This document shows, piece after piece, positions 49,900-60,684 of a stretch of 64,000 nt of DNA. The position numbers were made by a program, and so were the translations under genes. Origin of the DNA: Mycolicibacterium moriokaense. GTDB taxonomy: Bacteria > Actinomycetota > Actinomycetes > Mycobacteriales > Mycobacteriaceae. The number at the start of each line of letters is the position of its first letter. The stretch's first letter is position 1. The stretch spans positions 124,001 through 188,000 of the forward strand of contig NZ_QJJU01000006.1 in assembly GCF_003201655.1 (NCBI RefSeq), given 5' to 3'. Below the pieces are notes generated by a model. It did not search any database, was not told where the DNA came from, and worked only from the letters and a program-made list of their open reading frames with translations.

Positions 49900-52812
49900 T
49901 TACCTGTATTGGGCGTCGGCGGCTCCTTCGTCCGACGAAGTCATTGGGCGCGATCGCGACGGCGTCGCCCGGCGCCTTGCCTGCGCGGGCCGCTGCCGCA
50001 CGATCTGTGGCCACCAGAACCAGGGACCAAGTAGCGCCGCGATCGACGGCGTCATGAATGCGCGAATCACCAAGGTGTCGAACAACAGGCCCATCCCGAT
50101 CGTCGTGCCCATTTGGGCGACCACGACCATGGCGCTGACCGACATCGACATCATGGTGAACGCGAACACCATGCCTGCCGCGGTAACCACCGATCCGCTG
50201 CCGCCCATGGCACGGATGATTCCGGTGTTGATCCCGGCCGGTATCTCCTCCTTCATCCGCGCCACCAACAGCAAGTTGTAGTCGGCGCCGACGGCCAACA
50301 GGATGATGACCGCCATCGCCATCACCATGAACTGCAGGTCCAAGCCAATCAGGTGCTGCCAGAGCAGAACTGACAGCCCGAAGGATGCGCCGAGCGACAG
50401 CACCACGGTGCCGACGATGACGCCCGCGGCGACGAGACTGCGCGTGATGATCAGCATGATGATGAAGATCAGTGTCAGCGCGGCGACTCCTGCGATCATG
50501 AGGTCGTACGCGTTGCCCTCCTGCATGTCCTTGAAGGTGGAGGCGGTGCCGCCGAGGTAAACCCTTGATCCCTCCAAAGGCGTGCCCTTGATGGCTTCAA
50601 ATGCGGCGGTCTTGATGGCGTCGATGCGATTGATGCCATCCGCGCTCAGCGGATCCTGTTCGTGGGAAATGATGAACCGGACCGCGTGCCCGTCTGGGGA
50701 GATGAAGTTGTCCATGCCACGCTTGAAGTCCTTGTTGTCGAAGATCTCCGGCGGCAGGTAGAAGGTGTCGTCGTTGTGGGAGTCGTTGAACGCATCACCC
50801 ATGGCGCTCTGGTTTTCGGTCATCGCGGCCTGCTGATCCTGCTGACTCGCCTGGCTGGAGTGCTGGGAGAGCATCATCGTCTGCATCTTCTTCATCGTCT
50901 CGATCTGCGGCGGCATCACCGCCATCAGCTGCGGCATCAGGGAATCGAGTCGTTCCAAGTCGGGCAACAGAGCCTGGACGTCATCGGTCGTGGTGTCGAC
51001 GCCGTCGAGTGTGTCGAAGACCGACCGCATGGACCAGCAGAGGGGAATGTCGTAGCAGTGGGGCTCCCAGTACAGGTAGTTGCGAATCGGGCGGAAGAAG
51101 TCGTCGAAATCGCCGATGTGATCGCGTAATTCGGCGATGTCGATGGTCAAGTCGCGCGTCCTGGCCACCATGGAATGCGTGACGGCGGCCATCTGTCCCA
51201 TCAACGAGTTCATCTTCGTCATCGTGTCGATGGTCGTCTGCAAGTCGTTGGCCTGCACCAGCATGTTGTCCATCGTCTTCTGCATGTATGAGCGGTTCAT
51301 CTCCTGAAAGGTGCCGCCCATGCTGATCTGAGCCGGAATTGTGCTGAACTTCAAGGGTTTACCTTCAGGACGGGTGATCGCCTGCACCCTTCCGATGCCT
51401 GGCACCTTGGTCACGGCCTTGGCGATCCGCTCGATCACCAGGAAGTCTGCCGAGTTCCGAAGGTCGTGATCTGTTTCCACGAGCAGCATTTCGGGGTTCA
51501 TCCGCGCGACGGGAAAATGTCGTTCGGCCGCTGCGAATCCCTCGTTCGCCGGGAGGTCGGGGGGCAGGTAGTTGCGGTCGTTGTAGCTGGGTTGGTAGCC
51601 CGGCAGGGTGAGCAGACCGACCAAGGCGAGAAGGATCGTCAACGTCAGGATCAAGCCCGGCCACCGGACGACGGCGGCGCCCAGGCGCCGCCAAAAGCGA
51701 ATCCGCATGGCGCGCTTGGGCTCTAGCAGTTTGAAGCGGCTCGCGACCGTGATGATCGCGGGCCCAAGTGTCAGCGCCACAAGCACCGCGACGACCATGC
51801 CGACCGCGAGCGGGATGCCCAGCGTCTGAAAGTACGGCAATCGCGTGAAGGATAGGCAGAACGTCGCGCCTGCGATCGTCAAGCCCGAGCCCAGCACCAC
51901 GTGGGCGGTCCCGTGGAACATTGTGTAGTACGCCGATTCGCGATCTTCACCGACAGTGCGGGCTTCCTGGTAGCGGCCGATCAAGAAGATCGCGTAGTCG
52001 GTCGTCGCAGCGATCGCGAGGGTTACCAACAGCTGAGTCGCGAACGTCGACAACCCGATCAAGTTGTGGAAGCCGAGGAACGCCACCACCCCACGGGTCG
52101 CCGACAGGCTCATTATCAGTATCGCCAAGACGAGCACGACCGTGACGATCGAGCGATAGAAGAACAACAGCATCGAGATGATGACGCCCACCGTCACGAA
52201 CTCGATGATTTTGATGCTTGAGTTGCCTGCGTTCTGTTGATCCGCCTGCATGGCCGGCCCGCCGGTCACGAAGACCTTGACGCCCGGCGGCGGCGTCATT
52301 CCCGAAATGAGCTTCTGAACCGCGGTGACCGACTCGTTGCCGAGAGCCTCGCCCATGTTCCCGGCGAGATAAACCTGCACGTATGTGGCTTTGCCGTCCT
52401 CGCTCTGCGCTCCGGCACTTGTCAGCGGGTCGCCCCAGAAGTCCTGAATGTGCTGGACGTGTTTTTTGTCGGCCCGCAGCTTGGCGATCATGTCGTCGTA
52501 GAACCGGTGGGTCTCCGGCCCGAGCGGCTGCTGACCCTCCAGGACGATCATCGCCGAGCTGTCGGAATCGAACTCTTGGAAGACCTTGCCGACGCGCATC
52601 ATCGCCGCTACTGACGGCGCGTCCTTGGGGGACATCGACACCGCCTGCATCTCGCCAACTTTTTCGAGCGTCGGCACGGTCATCGACAGCACCACGATCA
52701 GCGCGATCCAGCCGAGAATGATGGGGACCGCCAACCGGCGGATCCACTTGGCGATGGGGTTTCTTTGCGCCTGTTCGGCGGGGATGACGGGGTCGATGAT
52801 CGGGGCACTCAC
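49900..52812 (-). CDS. MmpL-family RND transporter
   Basis: The 970-residue protein has the MmpL arrangement: TM1 ([20 protein letters not shown]), a porter domain, helices 2-6, a second large domain, and helices 7-12. TM4 contains [16 protein letters not shown], whose Asp-Tyr pair belongs to the proton relay, and the second half has [16 protein letters not shown]. These transporters export lipids or siderophores. Length and motifs resemble the MmpL4/MmpL5 group, but the usual MmpS partner is missing: nothing suitable lies upstream, and the small protein downstream is not MmpS-like. Confidence 0.93.
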   Translation of the reverse strand: MSAPIIDPVIPAEQAQRNPIAKWIRRLAVPIILGWIALIVVLSMTVPTLEKVGEMQAVSMSPKDAPSVAAMMRVGKVFQEFDSDSSAMIVLEGQQPLGPETHRFYDDMIAKLRADKKHVQHIQDFWGDPLTSAGAQSEDGKATYVQVYLAGNMGEALGNESVTAVQKLISGMTPPPGVKVFVTGGPAMQADQQNAGNSSIKIIEFVTVGVIISMLLFFYRSIVTVVLVLAILIMSLSATRGVVAFLGFHNLIGLSTFATQLLVTLAIAATTDYAIFLIGRYQEARTVGEDRESAYYTMFHGTAHVVLGSGLTIAGATFCLSFTRLPYFQTLGIPLAVGMVVAVLVALTLGPAIITVASRFKLLEPKRAMRIRFWRRLGAAVVRWPGLILTLTILLALVGLLTLPGYQPSYNDRNYLPPDLPANEGFAAAERHFPVARMNPEMLLVETDHDLRNSADFLVIERIAKAVTKVPGIGRVQAITRPEGKPLKFSTIPAQISMGGTFQEMNRSYMQKTMDNMLVQANDLQTTIDTMTKMNSLMGQMAAVTHSMVARTRDLTIDIAELRDHIGDFDDFFRPIRNYLYWEPHCYDIPLCWSMRSVFDTLDGVDTTTDDVQALLPDLERLDSLMPQLMAVMPPQIETMKKMQTMMLSQHSSQASQQDQQAAMTENQSAMGDAFNDSHNDDTFYLPPEIFDNKDFKRGMDNFISPDGHAVRFIISHEQDPLSADGINRIDAIKTAAFEAIKGTPLEGSRVYLGGTASTFKDMQEGNAYDLMIAGVAALTLIFIIMLIITRSLVAAGVIVGTVVLSLGASFGLSVLLWQHLIGLDLQFMVMAMAVIILLAVGADYNLLLVARMKEEIPAGINTGIIRAMGGSGSVVTAAGMVFAFTMMSMSVSAMVVVAQMGTTIGMGLLFDTLVIRAFMTPSIAALLGPWFWWPQIVRQRPAQARRRATPSRSRPMTSSDEGAADAQYR

Positions 52813-52944
52813 CAGGTCGCCATCCGCTCATTTCGCGAGTTGGGCACCTCGGCGGGACTCCTCGGTGTGGCTTCGTAGCTGACCTAGCCATCTTAGAGCC
52901 GGACGTCCACCTCCACGTGGATACCTCCTGTGCAGCAATTGGTG

Positions 52945-53322
52945 TCAGAGGGACGAGAGGATCTGCTGGCGCCTCGCGGTGTACTCGGATTCGGAGATTG
53001 CGCCACTCGCGCGCATGCTGTCGAGTTCCTGCAGGCGCTGGGAAGCCGTTGGCGCCTGCTGCGGTGACCAGGCAGGCGGCGTCTGCACGCCGATGTTCTG
53101 GGGCCAAGACGGACCCGAGCCGGTTGACCTGCCGCCGGAATTGAGGACCCCGAGTCGCAGCAGTAGGACGAACAACCCGATGCCCCCGAAAGGAAGCCCG
53201 AAGAAGATCCATCCACCGGATACGCCGTACTCGCTCAGGAGGACGAAGCGGACGAGGAACGATAGGGCCAACAACGCGGCTCCCGCCCCTAGCACGATGG
53301 CGACGACGTGGTTGTTCTTCAC
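52945..53322 (-). CDS. SHOCT-domain membrane protein
   Basis: The 125-residue protein starts at a GTG with AAGGAC upstream. It has two transmembrane helices (VVAIVLGAGAALLALSFLV and WIFFGLPFGGIGLFVLLLRL), a Pro/Ser-rich linker and a C-terminal SHOCT domain (QRLQELDSMRASGAISESEY then QQILSSL). SHOCT is an oligomerisation or localisation helix pair found at protein ends. Function unknown. It stands alone upstream of the MmpL gene. Confidence 0.82.
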   Translation of the reverse strand: MKNNHVVAIVLGAGAALLALSFLVRFVLLSEYGVSGGWIFFGLPFGGIGLFVLLLRLGVLNSGGRSTGSGPSWPQNIGVQTPPAWSPQQAPTASQRLQELDSMRASGAISESEYTARRQQILSSL

Positions 53323-53489
53323 TGGCTTGTCCTTTGTTTGGTTCGCCGCAGGCCGCGGCTCTTGCGCCAAGTCGACACCGCGCCACCGGCTACCGATCCC
53401 AAAAACGCGTCTGTGGCGCGCGGGCACAATTGATGGGGAAGATTCCCTATTTGTCGTGGCCAGAAGCGCCGCCGCAGCATACTGCGGCC

Positions 53490-53951
53490 ATGCGCTGCGA
53501 CCGTCCGCACTGCCGCTCGATGGCGAGTTTCGTCGCCGTGCTGTTCTCGGCTGGACTCGTTGCCTGCCAGTCGGGTCCGAACGTAGTGACGTCGATCGAC
53601 TTCGACGGGGCTAGTCGCAGCATCGAGACCAGTGACGTGGTTTGTACCAAGCAACCCGACGGCGGCCTGGTGATCCTGGTGGACGGCGGACAAAAGCGGA
53701 CGGTTCGAGTGCAATTCACACAGCAGGGCCGACTGGTCGTCCAGAGGCTGGGACTGCGCTACGACGAAATGGCCGGTTTCGTCGCCGACGCTCGAGAGGT
53801 CACGGCGACCAAGGTCGACGACACCTTCAACTTCAGTGGGCGCATGCCACCGAACCCGGGGGAGTCGCAGTGGCACACCTTCAGGATCGAGACCACCTGC
53901 CCCGTGTATCAGGACGCGCCGCCCACGGTGAATCAACGAGGAGCGCCGTGA
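53490..53951 (+). CDS. LpqH-like lipoprotein
   Basis: The 153-residue protein has a lipoprotein signal peptide (ASFVAVLFSAGLVAC, lipobox LVAC). The mature domain has two cysteines (DVVCTKQPDG and ETTCPVYQD) and beta-rich sequence typical of the 19-kDa antigen/LpqH family: VRVQFTQQGRLVVQRLGLRY, ATKVDDTFNFSGRMPPN. It is exposed on the outer face of the membrane. The start could also be the ATG at 53520. It lies 53 bases upstream of the receptor kinase and may be co-transcribed. Confidence 0.8.
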   Translation: MRCDRPHCRSMASFVAVLFSAGLVACQSGPNVVTSIDFDGASRSIETSDVVCTKQPDGGLVILVDGGQKRTVRVQFTQQGRLVVQRLGLRYDEMAGFVADAREVTATKVDDTFNFSGRMPPNPGESQWHTFRIETTCPVYQDAPPTVNQRGAP

Positions 53952-54004
53952 ACTCAACAGCTAGCTCACGCGGCGAACACTTCGTGCGCCTCTAGGATTT
54001 GGCC

Positions 54005-55936
54005 ATGTCGCTTGCGGTTGGGCAGGTGTTCGCGGGGTACACGATTCTGCGGGTGTTGGGCACTGGGGCGATGGGCACGGTGTATTTGGCGAAGCATCCG
54101 CGGTTGCCGCGTGAGGACGCGTTGAAGGTGTTGCCTGCGGAGTTGACCGTCAATCCGGAGTTTCGGGCGCGGTTCGTGCGCGAGGCGGAGTTGGCAGCCA
54201 GCCTGTCTCATCCAAACATCGTTGGCATATATGACCGCGGTGAGCAGGATGGGCAGTTTTGGATCTCGATGACCTATGTGGCCGGTACCGACGCGCGAGT
54301 GTTGTGTCAGCAGTTCTCCGGTGGGTTGCCCGTTAGTGAGGCGTTGCCGATTGTTTCGGCGGTGGCCTCGGCGTTGGATTACGCCCATCATCGGGGGTTG
54401 TTGCATCGGGATGTCAAGCCGGCCAACATTTTGTTGACGGAGCCGGATGATCAGCCGCGACGGGTGTTTCTTGCTGATTTCGGTATTGCCCGCCTTGTTG
54501 ATGATCCGACGGGGTTGACGGCGACGAATATGGCCGTGGGCACGGTGGCTTATGCCGCTCCTGAGCAGCTCAAGGGCGAGTCGCTGAATGGGCGTGCTGA
54601 TCAATATGCGTTGGCGTGCACTGCGTTTCATTTGTTGGCTGGTGTGCCTCCGTACGACGCATCGAATCCTGCGGTGGTGATTACGTGTCACGTCAGCGCC
54701 GCGCCGCCGTCGATTGGTGCGTGTCGCGCGGAGTTGGCTGGATTGGATCCGGTGTTCGCGGTGGCGATGGCCAAGTCGCCCGCTGATCGGTTTGGTAGTT
54801 GTCAGCAGTTCGTCGACGAGTTGACCCGCCACATCGGGCCGATGGTTTCGTCGACCGCGGATACCCAGATCGCGCTGTCGACTCAGGACACTCAACCCTC
54901 CCTCGGCGGGGCGACGCCGGTTTGGCCGGCGTATGCCTCACCTGATCCGGTGTGGCCGCAGGAAGCACCGCCTGCCCCGGTTGTCGAGGGGCGGCGCATC
55001 GGTGTCATTGCCGCCGCGGTGGCCGGTGCGTTGCTGGTCCTCGCAGGCGTTGTGTTTGTGGGCGTCAGGCTTACCCAACACCCCGATCAGCCCGCCACGC
55101 CGGCCGCCGCCCCCACTCCTAATAGTGGCCCCTTCACCGGCAACTACAGAGTCGACTTCAGCCCGCCCATGAGTCTCGACGGTGTGCCGACCGCGGGCGC
55201 GGCAACCTCAACGGGCACCTACGCCGTGCGCTCGGCATGCGAGCCCACCGGGTGTGTGGCCACGGCGTCACGGCTGAGCGGCGAACTCACCTTCGCAACG
55301 GACGTGGTGTTCGACGAGGTGGGCGGGAGCTGGGTTGGGGTAGCCATCGGCGCAGGCCCGTGCCGGGACGCTCAAGCCGAAACCTGGGAGGTGTTCAAGC
55401 TGCAACCGCGTCCCGACGGCACCCTGGCAGGCGAATACACCGCGACTGCCGCCAATGCCTGCGGGGGCAAGAACAACGTGACCTTCACCCGCACGGGAGA
55501 CCTCGACGCCAACAACAGCCTCCCCGACCCGGGGACGCTGCCGTCGCGGGTGGTGTCGCCGGCCGAAGCGCTCCGCGGCCGCTACCACGAGATGCGAACC
55601 TTCAAAAACGGTAGCCCGCAACAAGAGTCAGACTTCTCGGTCAGTACCGACTGCCTGCGCACCGGCGATCGGTGCATGAGTTTCTTCCACGCACCAATCG
55701 GCACGGTGGAAGCGCTGGTATTCGACGGCGGGAACTGGGTCTTGGACACCGCCTTGGAAAGCAAATGCCCCGGCAACGGCGCCTCGATGCGTGTCACAAA
55801 AACCGGGCAGTACCCACTGCCTCAACCGCTACAAAATCCGATCGCGCTGCTCACCGGCAACGGTCACCAACAACAGACGGAGCCGTGCGCGGCAAGCGTC
55901 GATTTCGACGAAACCTTCACGCGCACCGGCGATTAG
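54005..55936 (+). CDS. Receptor Ser/Thr protein kinase (PknE/PknF type)
   Basis: The 643-residue protein has an N-terminal kinase domain (about 8-270): glycine loop [14 protein letters not shown], catalytic Lys in [32 protein letters not shown] and [11 protein letters not shown], so it should be active. A juxtamembrane linker and one transmembrane helix ([20 protein letters not shown], about 337) follow. The extracellular part is two copies of a module beginning GNYRVDF or GRYHEMR, with a disulphide-type Cys pair ([16 protein letters not shown]) and ending TFTRTGD. It senses an unknown envelope signal. Its stop overlaps the convergent esterase end. Confidence 0.93.
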   Translation: MSLAVGQVFAGYTILRVLGTGAMGTVYLAKHPRLPREDALKVLPAELTVNPEFRARFVREAELAASLSHPNIVGIYDRGEQDGQFWISMTYVAGTDARVLCQQFSGGLPVSEALPIVSAVASALDYAHHRGLLHRDVKPANILLTEPDDQPRRVFLADFGIARLVDDPTGLTATNMAVGTVAYAAPEQLKGESLNGRADQYALACTAFHLLAGVPPYDASNPAVVITCHVSAAPPSIGACRAELAGLDPVFAVAMAKSPADRFGSCQQFVDELTRHIGPMVSSTADTQIALSTQDTQPSLGGATPVWPAYASPDPVWPQEAPPAPVVEGRRIGVIAAAVAGALLVLAGVVFVGVRLTQHPDQPATPAAAPTPNSGPFTGNYRVDFSPPMSLDGVPTAGAATSTGTYAVRSACEPTGCVATASRLSGELTFATDVVFDEVGGSWVGVAIGAGPCRDAQAETWEVFKLQPRPDGTLAGEYTATAANACGGKNNVTFTRTGDLDANNSLPDPGTLPSRVVSPAEALRGRYHEMRTFKNGSPQQESDFSVSTDCLRTGDRCMSFFHAPIGTVEALVFDGGNWVLDTALESKCPGNGASMRVTKTGQYPLPQPLQNPIALLTGNGHQQQTEPCAASVDFDETFTRTGD

Positions 55937-56913
55937 ACCCCCAGCGCCGGTCCGATGGTGGTGTTCCAGGACTCCTGCATCTCCGACTCGAACAGGCCCC
56001 ACGAGTGGGAGCCCTCGGGCCGGACCACGTAAGTAACCGGTACTGCTGCGGCTTTTGCGGCATCGGCGAACTGCCTCGTGCTGTCCGCGACGATGCCCTC
56101 GATCATCCCGCCGGTGAAGTTGTTGGTGCCGGGGGGCAACCTGTCGACGTCGCCCTGCCCGCCGCCGGAGGCGCCGACCCAGACCGCGACGCCCTTGAGT
56201 TTCCCGACGTTCAACGACGGGTCGTGCTGCACCCACAGCGGCCCGCCGGGCGGGCCCCACATGTCGGCGGAGTTCGCGCCGCCACCACCGAGCGTCAGCG
56301 ATACATCCTGGGCACCCGAGTTCGGTGTCAGGAACCCGCTGTACGAGCCGACGGCCCGATAGAGCCCCGGTGCCTGAATGGCGTAATCGACTGCGGTGCC
56401 ACCGGTGCTGGACAAGCCGCCGACCGCGTTCCTGCCGCTGGTCTTGTACTGCTTGTTGATCAGCGGCGGCAGCTCCTGCGTCATGTAGGTCTGGTATTGC
56501 TTGCTGCCGTCGTTGACCCAGTTGGTGAACCAGCTGAACTGGCCGCCGAGCGGGGAGACGACGTTGACGTTTTTGTTGCCGAAGAAGCCCTGGAGGTCGG
56601 TGAACCCGAACCAGCTCTTGGTGCCCGGCGCGAAGTCAGCGCCCGGGTCGAGGTTGTCGCCGCCGTCGATGCCGGGCAGCAGATAGAAGGTGGGCGACCC
56701 CGACTTCGGGGACTTGAAGACGTCGTTGACGATGACCTTGTTCATCGACGGGGAGAAGACCGAGACCTTGTCCCAGCGATCGTTCACGTGCTCGATGCCG
56801 GTGATGCTTGCGCCCTGTGGTGGATCGGCGACGGCGACCGGAATTGTTAGCAAAGGTAATACCGAGATCAAGGTTACGGCGAACGCGCGAAAACGACTCT
56901 TCAGTTTGGGCAC
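55933..56913 (-). CDS. Secreted esterase of the Ag85 (esterase D) fold
   Basis: The 326-residue protein begins at a GTG. It has a signal peptide ([20 protein letters not shown], cleavage after VAD). The alpha/beta-hydrolase core has [16 protein letters not shown] and [20 protein letters not shown], the nucleophile elbow [15 protein letters not shown] (Ser equivalent to that of Ag85 GLSMAG) and the late His in [13 protein letters not shown]. Ag85 proteins transfer mycolates to trehalose and arabinogalactan; several relatives have only esterase activity. The substrate cannot be told here. Confidence 0.87.
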   Translation of the reverse strand: MPKLKSRFRAFAVTLISVLPLLTIPVAVADPPQGASITGIEHVNDRWDKVSVFSPSMNKVIVNDVFKSPKSGSPTFYLLPGIDGGDNLDPGADFAPGTKSWFGFTDLQGFFGNKNVNVVSPLGGQFSWFTNWVNDGSKQYQTYMTQELPPLINKQYKTSGRNAVGGLSSTGGTAVDYAIQAPGLYRAVGSYSGFLTPNSGAQDVSLTLGGGGANSADMWGPPGGPLWVQHDPSLNVGKLKGVAVWVGASGGGQGDVDRLPPGTNNFTGGMIEGIVADSTRQFADAAKAAAVPVTYVVRPEGSHSWGLFESEMQESWNTTIGPALGV

Positions 56914-56984
56914 CGGCTGATTATGTAGTCGCTGGAACCGCCAGGCAACCGTTTGTTCCTGTGTGTCTGCGCCAAGGACTTTCG

Positions 56985-58229
56985 CTACTTGTAGCCCGGG
57001 TAGACCATCGCATGCACGATGCTGCCGCCGTTGACCGTCGGTCCGAGCAACACGGTCGACGTGCCTGCGGCCGGGTCGTAGTCGAGCAGCGCCTCGCCGT
57101 CCCCGCATGAAAGCGATGCCTGGAGTTCGAGGTGGCCGTGGTAGACGCCGAGGACGTCGACGCTCTTGTGGTCATCGACATTGGGCACCGAGACTTTGGT
57201 CAGTGTCCTGCTGGCGTCGTCGCGCTTGGCGAGAAACCTGTACCCGCATGCGCCGAGGGCCTGCACGTACGTGCCTTCGGGGAGCAGCCACGCGGTCTCG
57301 GCGCCGAGGACCTCGCCTTGCTGACCGTTGTTCGGTTCGGTCAGAGCCGTCGGTGTGCCGCCGTCGATGGGGACAAGCCACAGCCGTGAGGTGCTGAATT
57401 CGGGGCCGTGGCAGTCGGCGACGGTGACCGTTGCCTCCTTGTCCCACCAGCGGGTGGGTGTGCAGTACCCCTGTCCAGGGACTGACAGTGTCTTGACGCC
57501 TGTCCCGTCGTTGCCCATGACAGCGAGCCCGCCGGTTTCGCTGCCGATCACCAGCCGTGTGCCGTCGGGTGTGGAGAGGAACTCGGGCCCGAACTTGCTT
57601 CCGAATTGCTCCACCGGGTAGGTCAGCTGGTCATTTCCGGCAAGGTCGACCCGCTTGAGCGACGGCGGGCCGTCGACGTCGTTGGACTTGGCCAGCAGCA
57701 CCGCTTTGCCCTCGGGCAGGGTGTAGCGAGGCGTGGTGCTGTAGCCGTCCTTGACCGTGAATGTGGTCTGCGTACCGGTGCGCAAGTCGACCTCGACCAC
57801 CTTCCGGTCCCTGTCGATTCCCTCGTAGAACAGGGCGCGGCTGCCATCGCCCGACCAATCGACCAACTGGGGGCTTCCACCGTCGCCCCGCGCCGGGAAT
57901 GTGGTGAGCGCGTAGCGGCCGCCCTCGGGGTTGACCAGGTACAGCGTGGTTGGCGGGGGGTCGCCCGCAGGAGGTTCCGCGCCTGCTTTTGTGGGGGCCG
58001 CCGGGCTCCACATGGCGAGCATCCAGCCAGGGCCGACCTCCGACCAGGGAACGGCCCCGATCGGTGCCTCGGCACCGTGCGCCACCGCGTGCTGGACCGT
58101 CGTGGGTGCAGTCGTCGGCGCCGGTGCTGCTGCGCTGCTCGATGTGCCATGCACCGCGGTCGTAGTGGTCGACGAGCACGCGGCCAGCATCATTGCCGCC
58201 AGCGCGACGAGGCCTGAAGTCTGCTTCAC
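56985..58229 (-). CDS. Lipoprotein with TolB-like beta-propeller repeats
   Basis: The 414-residue protein starts at a GTG with AAGGAA upstream and has a lipoprotein signal (GLVALAAMMLAAC, lipobox LAAC). A Thr/Ser/Ala-rich linker precedes repeated blade-like blocks: PQLVDWSGDGSRALFYEG, PEFLSTPDGTRLVIGSE and RLWLVPIDGGTPTALTE. The pattern W-SxDG-x-x-x-L is typical of TolB/WD-like propellers. It is surface-anchored, probably for protein interaction. The very long open frame to 59969 on this strand is a shadow of the DUF4407 gene. Confidence 0.82.
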   Translation of the reverse strand: MKQTSGLVALAAMMLAACSSTTTTAVHGTSSSAAAPAPTTAPTTVQHAVAHGAEAPIGAVPWSEVGPGWMLAMWSPAAPTKAGAEPPAGDPPPTTLYLVNPEGGRYALTTFPARGDGGSPQLVDWSGDGSRALFYEGIDRDRKVVEVDLRTGTQTTFTVKDGYSTTPRYTLPEGKAVLLAKSNDVDGPPSLKRVDLAGNDQLTYPVEQFGSKFGPEFLSTPDGTRLVIGSETGGLAVMGNDGTGVKTLSVPGQGYCTPTRWWDKEATVTVADCHGPEFSTSRLWLVPIDGGTPTALTEPNNGQQGEVLGAETAWLLPEGTYVQALGACGYRFLAKRDDASRTLTKVSVPNVDDHKSVDVLGVYHGHLELQASLSCGDGEALLDYDPAAGTSTVLLGPTVNGGSIVHAMVYPGYK

Positions 58230-58400
58230 GTTTGGTTCCTTCCCAGGTCGCGGCAAGTATGTCGGAGACGCCTTGACGAATTCTTGGCGCTTTCTTGGTA
58301 CCGCGAGTCGCGGCCGAAGCGCCCCGATCGGCGCGCTGTGAGAGAATTTCGGGCGAAATCGCACCGGCGTGACGGGCGCGAAGTGGGGGAGAGAGTTTCC

Positions 58401-59882
58401 GTGTCTACCAACAGAATTGCCGACGTTGTCGTGCTGCTTGCAGCAGCGCTGACCTGGCTGGTCTCGACGCTGGTCGTCGCCGAGGCGACGCACGCGCCGA
58501 TGGCACTCACCGTGCCGTTGACGTTCGCCTTCGGCGTGCTGATCGGCGCGATCGCCCGCGCGGTAGCCAGCGGCCCGACGCGGGGCTGGTCGGGCGTGGC
58601 CGGGCGCGCTGCCGTCGCCGTCGCCGTCGGTGCCGTCGTCGGTGAACTCGCCGCGGTCGTGCTGTTCTCGGGCTCGATCGACCGGCTTCTCGACGAGCGC
58701 GCCGCACGCAGCGCCGACGCCACACCCGCCGTCGCGCAGGCTTCGGCCGAACTCGACCGCACGCGCCAGGCACGTACCGCACTCGACGCCGCCGTAGATC
58801 AGGCCAGCCGTCAGCGCGACGAAGCACTCGTCGTCGCGCGCTGCGAGTACAACCCCTCGCCGGCCTGCCCGCAGACCCACATCACCGGCGTGCCCGGCAC
58901 GGGGCCCGAAACACGAACGGCGAAGGACTTTCTCGCCGATACCCAGCGGGAGTTGGACACCGCCGTGACCAACCGCGACCGCGCGGCGCCCGGCCTTGAC
59001 TCCGAGATGGCCGCGGGTGAGCAGGCGCTGCAGCAGGCGCGCGTGACCGCGATGACGGACGTTGACAAAGGCCTCGGCGCGCGCTGGACTGCGATGAACG
59101 AGCACACCCTTGCGAGCCCAGGCGCGATGCTGCTGCGACTGGTGACGATCGCGTTCTTCGCGCTGCTGATCCTCTTGCCGCTGATCCTCAAGCTGTGGCG
59201 TGGCCAGACAAGCCAGGATCGCGGTGCGGCCGCCCGCGCCGAGGTCGAGCGTGCCGAACTGGAGGCCGACACCGCGATCGCGGTCAAGCGAGCCGAGGTT
59301 CGCGCGGCCGTCGAAACACTGTGGGCCGAGCAGCAATTGGCCAGTGCCCGGATCGCAGTCGAGGCGCAGGCGGAGATCGAGCGCGAGCAGCACCGCCGCC
59401 GCGTCGTCGAGGCGCTCGAGGCGCCGGTGCAGGCGCAATCGGAGCGGGTCATCAAGCCGACGCAAGAACTGCCTGCAGCGGAAACGTCGGACAACCTGCC
59501 TGCGCTCGTCGAAGCCAACGAGAAGCCGGGGACGTCGCTGATCCCGACGATCCCGGATGTCACCAAGGCCGCGGCCCGGTGGCTCCGCCCGTTCGTGCCA
59601 CCGATTATCGCGACTGCGATCGACACCACGACCAAGCCGCTGCGCAGCGCGCGTCAGGTGTTCGAAGAGACGGAGGAGATTCACTTCTCGCTCAAGCGCA
59701 CGCACAAGGTGAGCGTTCACTCGGAGGAGCATGGGTCCGTGGTCACCGAGCCGGTCGAGTCCGACATGGCCCCGGCATCGGTTGTGTCGTCTGTGGAGCG
59801 TCAACAAATGATGACGGAACGGGAACGACACCCAGAACTGCACGGAGCCGACGGCCTTCGCCAGTTGCCGCCTGCGAACTAA
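58401..59882 (+). CDS. DUF4407 membrane protein
   Basis: The 493-residue protein starts at a GTG after GGGGGAGAG. It has N-terminal helices (DVVVLLAAALTWLVSTLVVA, ALTVPLTFAFGVLIGAIARA, AAVAVAVGAVVGELAAVVLF), a periplasmic coiled coil (QASAELDRTRQARTALDAAV) with a Cys pair (VARCEYNPSPACPQ), another helix (LVTIAFFALLILLPLILKLW) and a long cytoplasmic coiled coil. DUF4407 proteins have this order; function unknown. Its end overlaps the convergent enoyl-CoA hydratase gene by four bases. Confidence 0.88.
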   Translation: MSTNRIADVVVLLAAALTWLVSTLVVAEATHAPMALTVPLTFAFGVLIGAIARAVASGPTRGWSGVAGRAAVAVAVGAVVGELAAVVLFSGSIDRLLDERAARSADATPAVAQASAELDRTRQARTALDAAVDQASRQRDEALVVARCEYNPSPACPQTHITGVPGTGPETRTAKDFLADTQRELDTAVTNRDRAAPGLDSEMAAGEQALQQARVTAMTDVDKGLGARWTAMNEHTLASPGAMLLRLVTIAFFALLILLPLILKLWRGQTSQDRGAAARAEVERAELEADTAIAVKRAEVRAAVETLWAEQQLASARIAVEAQAEIEREQHRRRVVEALEAPVQAQSERVIKPTQELPAAETSDNLPALVEANEKPGTSLIPTIPDVTKAAARWLRPFVPPIIATAIDTTTKPLRSARQVFEETEEIHFSLKRTHKVSVHSEEHGSVVTEPVESDMAPASVVSSVERQQMMTERERHPELHGADGLRQLPPAN

Positions 59883-60661
59883 CGGCCCTCGAAGTTGGGG
59901 TCGCGGCGCTCGATGAAGGCGCTGACGCCCTCGGCGGCATCTCGGCTTCCGAGCACGGTCTGGTTCCATTCGAGCAATACCGCCGATGCGGCATCACGAG
60001 ATGCCCGCTCAGCGGCGCGCGCGGACGCGAGCGCCGCCTGCACCGCCAGCGGAGCGTTCGCGGCAATCAGCCTGGCGATTTCGATGGCACGGTCCAGGTG
60101 CCTGCCTTCCGGCACGACTTCGTTGACGAGACCGGCCTTCAGCGCGGCGTCCGCGTCGAACAGTTCGGCCGTCAGCAGATACCGCATGCCTGCGGCGCCG
60201 AGGCGGGCAGGCAACCGGAACGTTGCCCCACCGAGGGGAAAGATGCCGCGCGCCACCTCGAGTTGCGCAAAGCGGGTGCCCTCGGCCGCCACCGCAAGCT
60301 GCGACGCCAGCGCGAGCTCGATTCCGAGCGTGTTGCATCTGCCATGCACCGCAACGACGATCGGCTTCGGACAGGGTTCGCCGAAGAAGTTCCATGGATC
60401 AAGGCCGTCTTCGGGAAACAGCGCGCCGACATCACCGGTGGCGATCAGCGGCGCCACCGACGCGAGGTCGAGTCCGGCGGTGAACAGCCGGCCGTGACCG
60501 AAGATCACGCCGACGCGCAGGTGCTCGGCATCGGCCAGCCGTTTGCACGCGCGGCACACCGCCTGGATCACCTCGAGGTTCCACAGGTTGTGCGCGTCGG
60601 GCCTGTTGACGCCGATGAGCAGTAGCGGACCGTCTTCTTCGATCGTCACCTCGTCAGCCAT
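59879..60661 (-). CDS. Enoyl-CoA hydratase/isomerase family protein
   Basis: The 260-residue crotonase-fold protein has the oxyanion-hole segments FGHGRLFTAGLDLASV and PIVVAVHGRCNTLGIELALA. LAVAAEGTRFAQLEVARGIF and FPLGGATFRLPARLG follow. In the second catalytic-Glu position it carries LGGATF, so whether it hydrates or isomerises is uncertain. The ATG at 60661 was chosen over 60715. It lies next to, and divergent from, a P450 gene. Confidence 0.92.
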   Translation of the reverse strand: MADEVTIEEDGPLLLIGVNRPDAHNLWNLEVIQAVCRACKRLADAEHLRVGVIFGHGRLFTAGLDLASVAPLIATGDVGALFPEDGLDPWNFFGEPCPKPIVVAVHGRCNTLGIELALASQLAVAAEGTRFAQLEVARGIFPLGGATFRLPARLGAAGMRYLLTAELFDADAALKAGLVNEVVPEGRHLDRAIEIARLIAANAPLAVQAALASARAAERASRDAASAVLLEWNQTVLGSRDAAEGVSAFIERRDPNFEGR

Positions 60662-60684
60662 GCATCCACGGTAGCCTGTTAGGC

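Noticed and set aside
58230..59969. Very long leftward frame extending the beta-propeller lipoprotein
   Set aside because: The sequence beyond 58229 is Arg-rich shadow of the DUF4407 gene. A GTG with ribosome site and lipoprotein signal sits at 58229.
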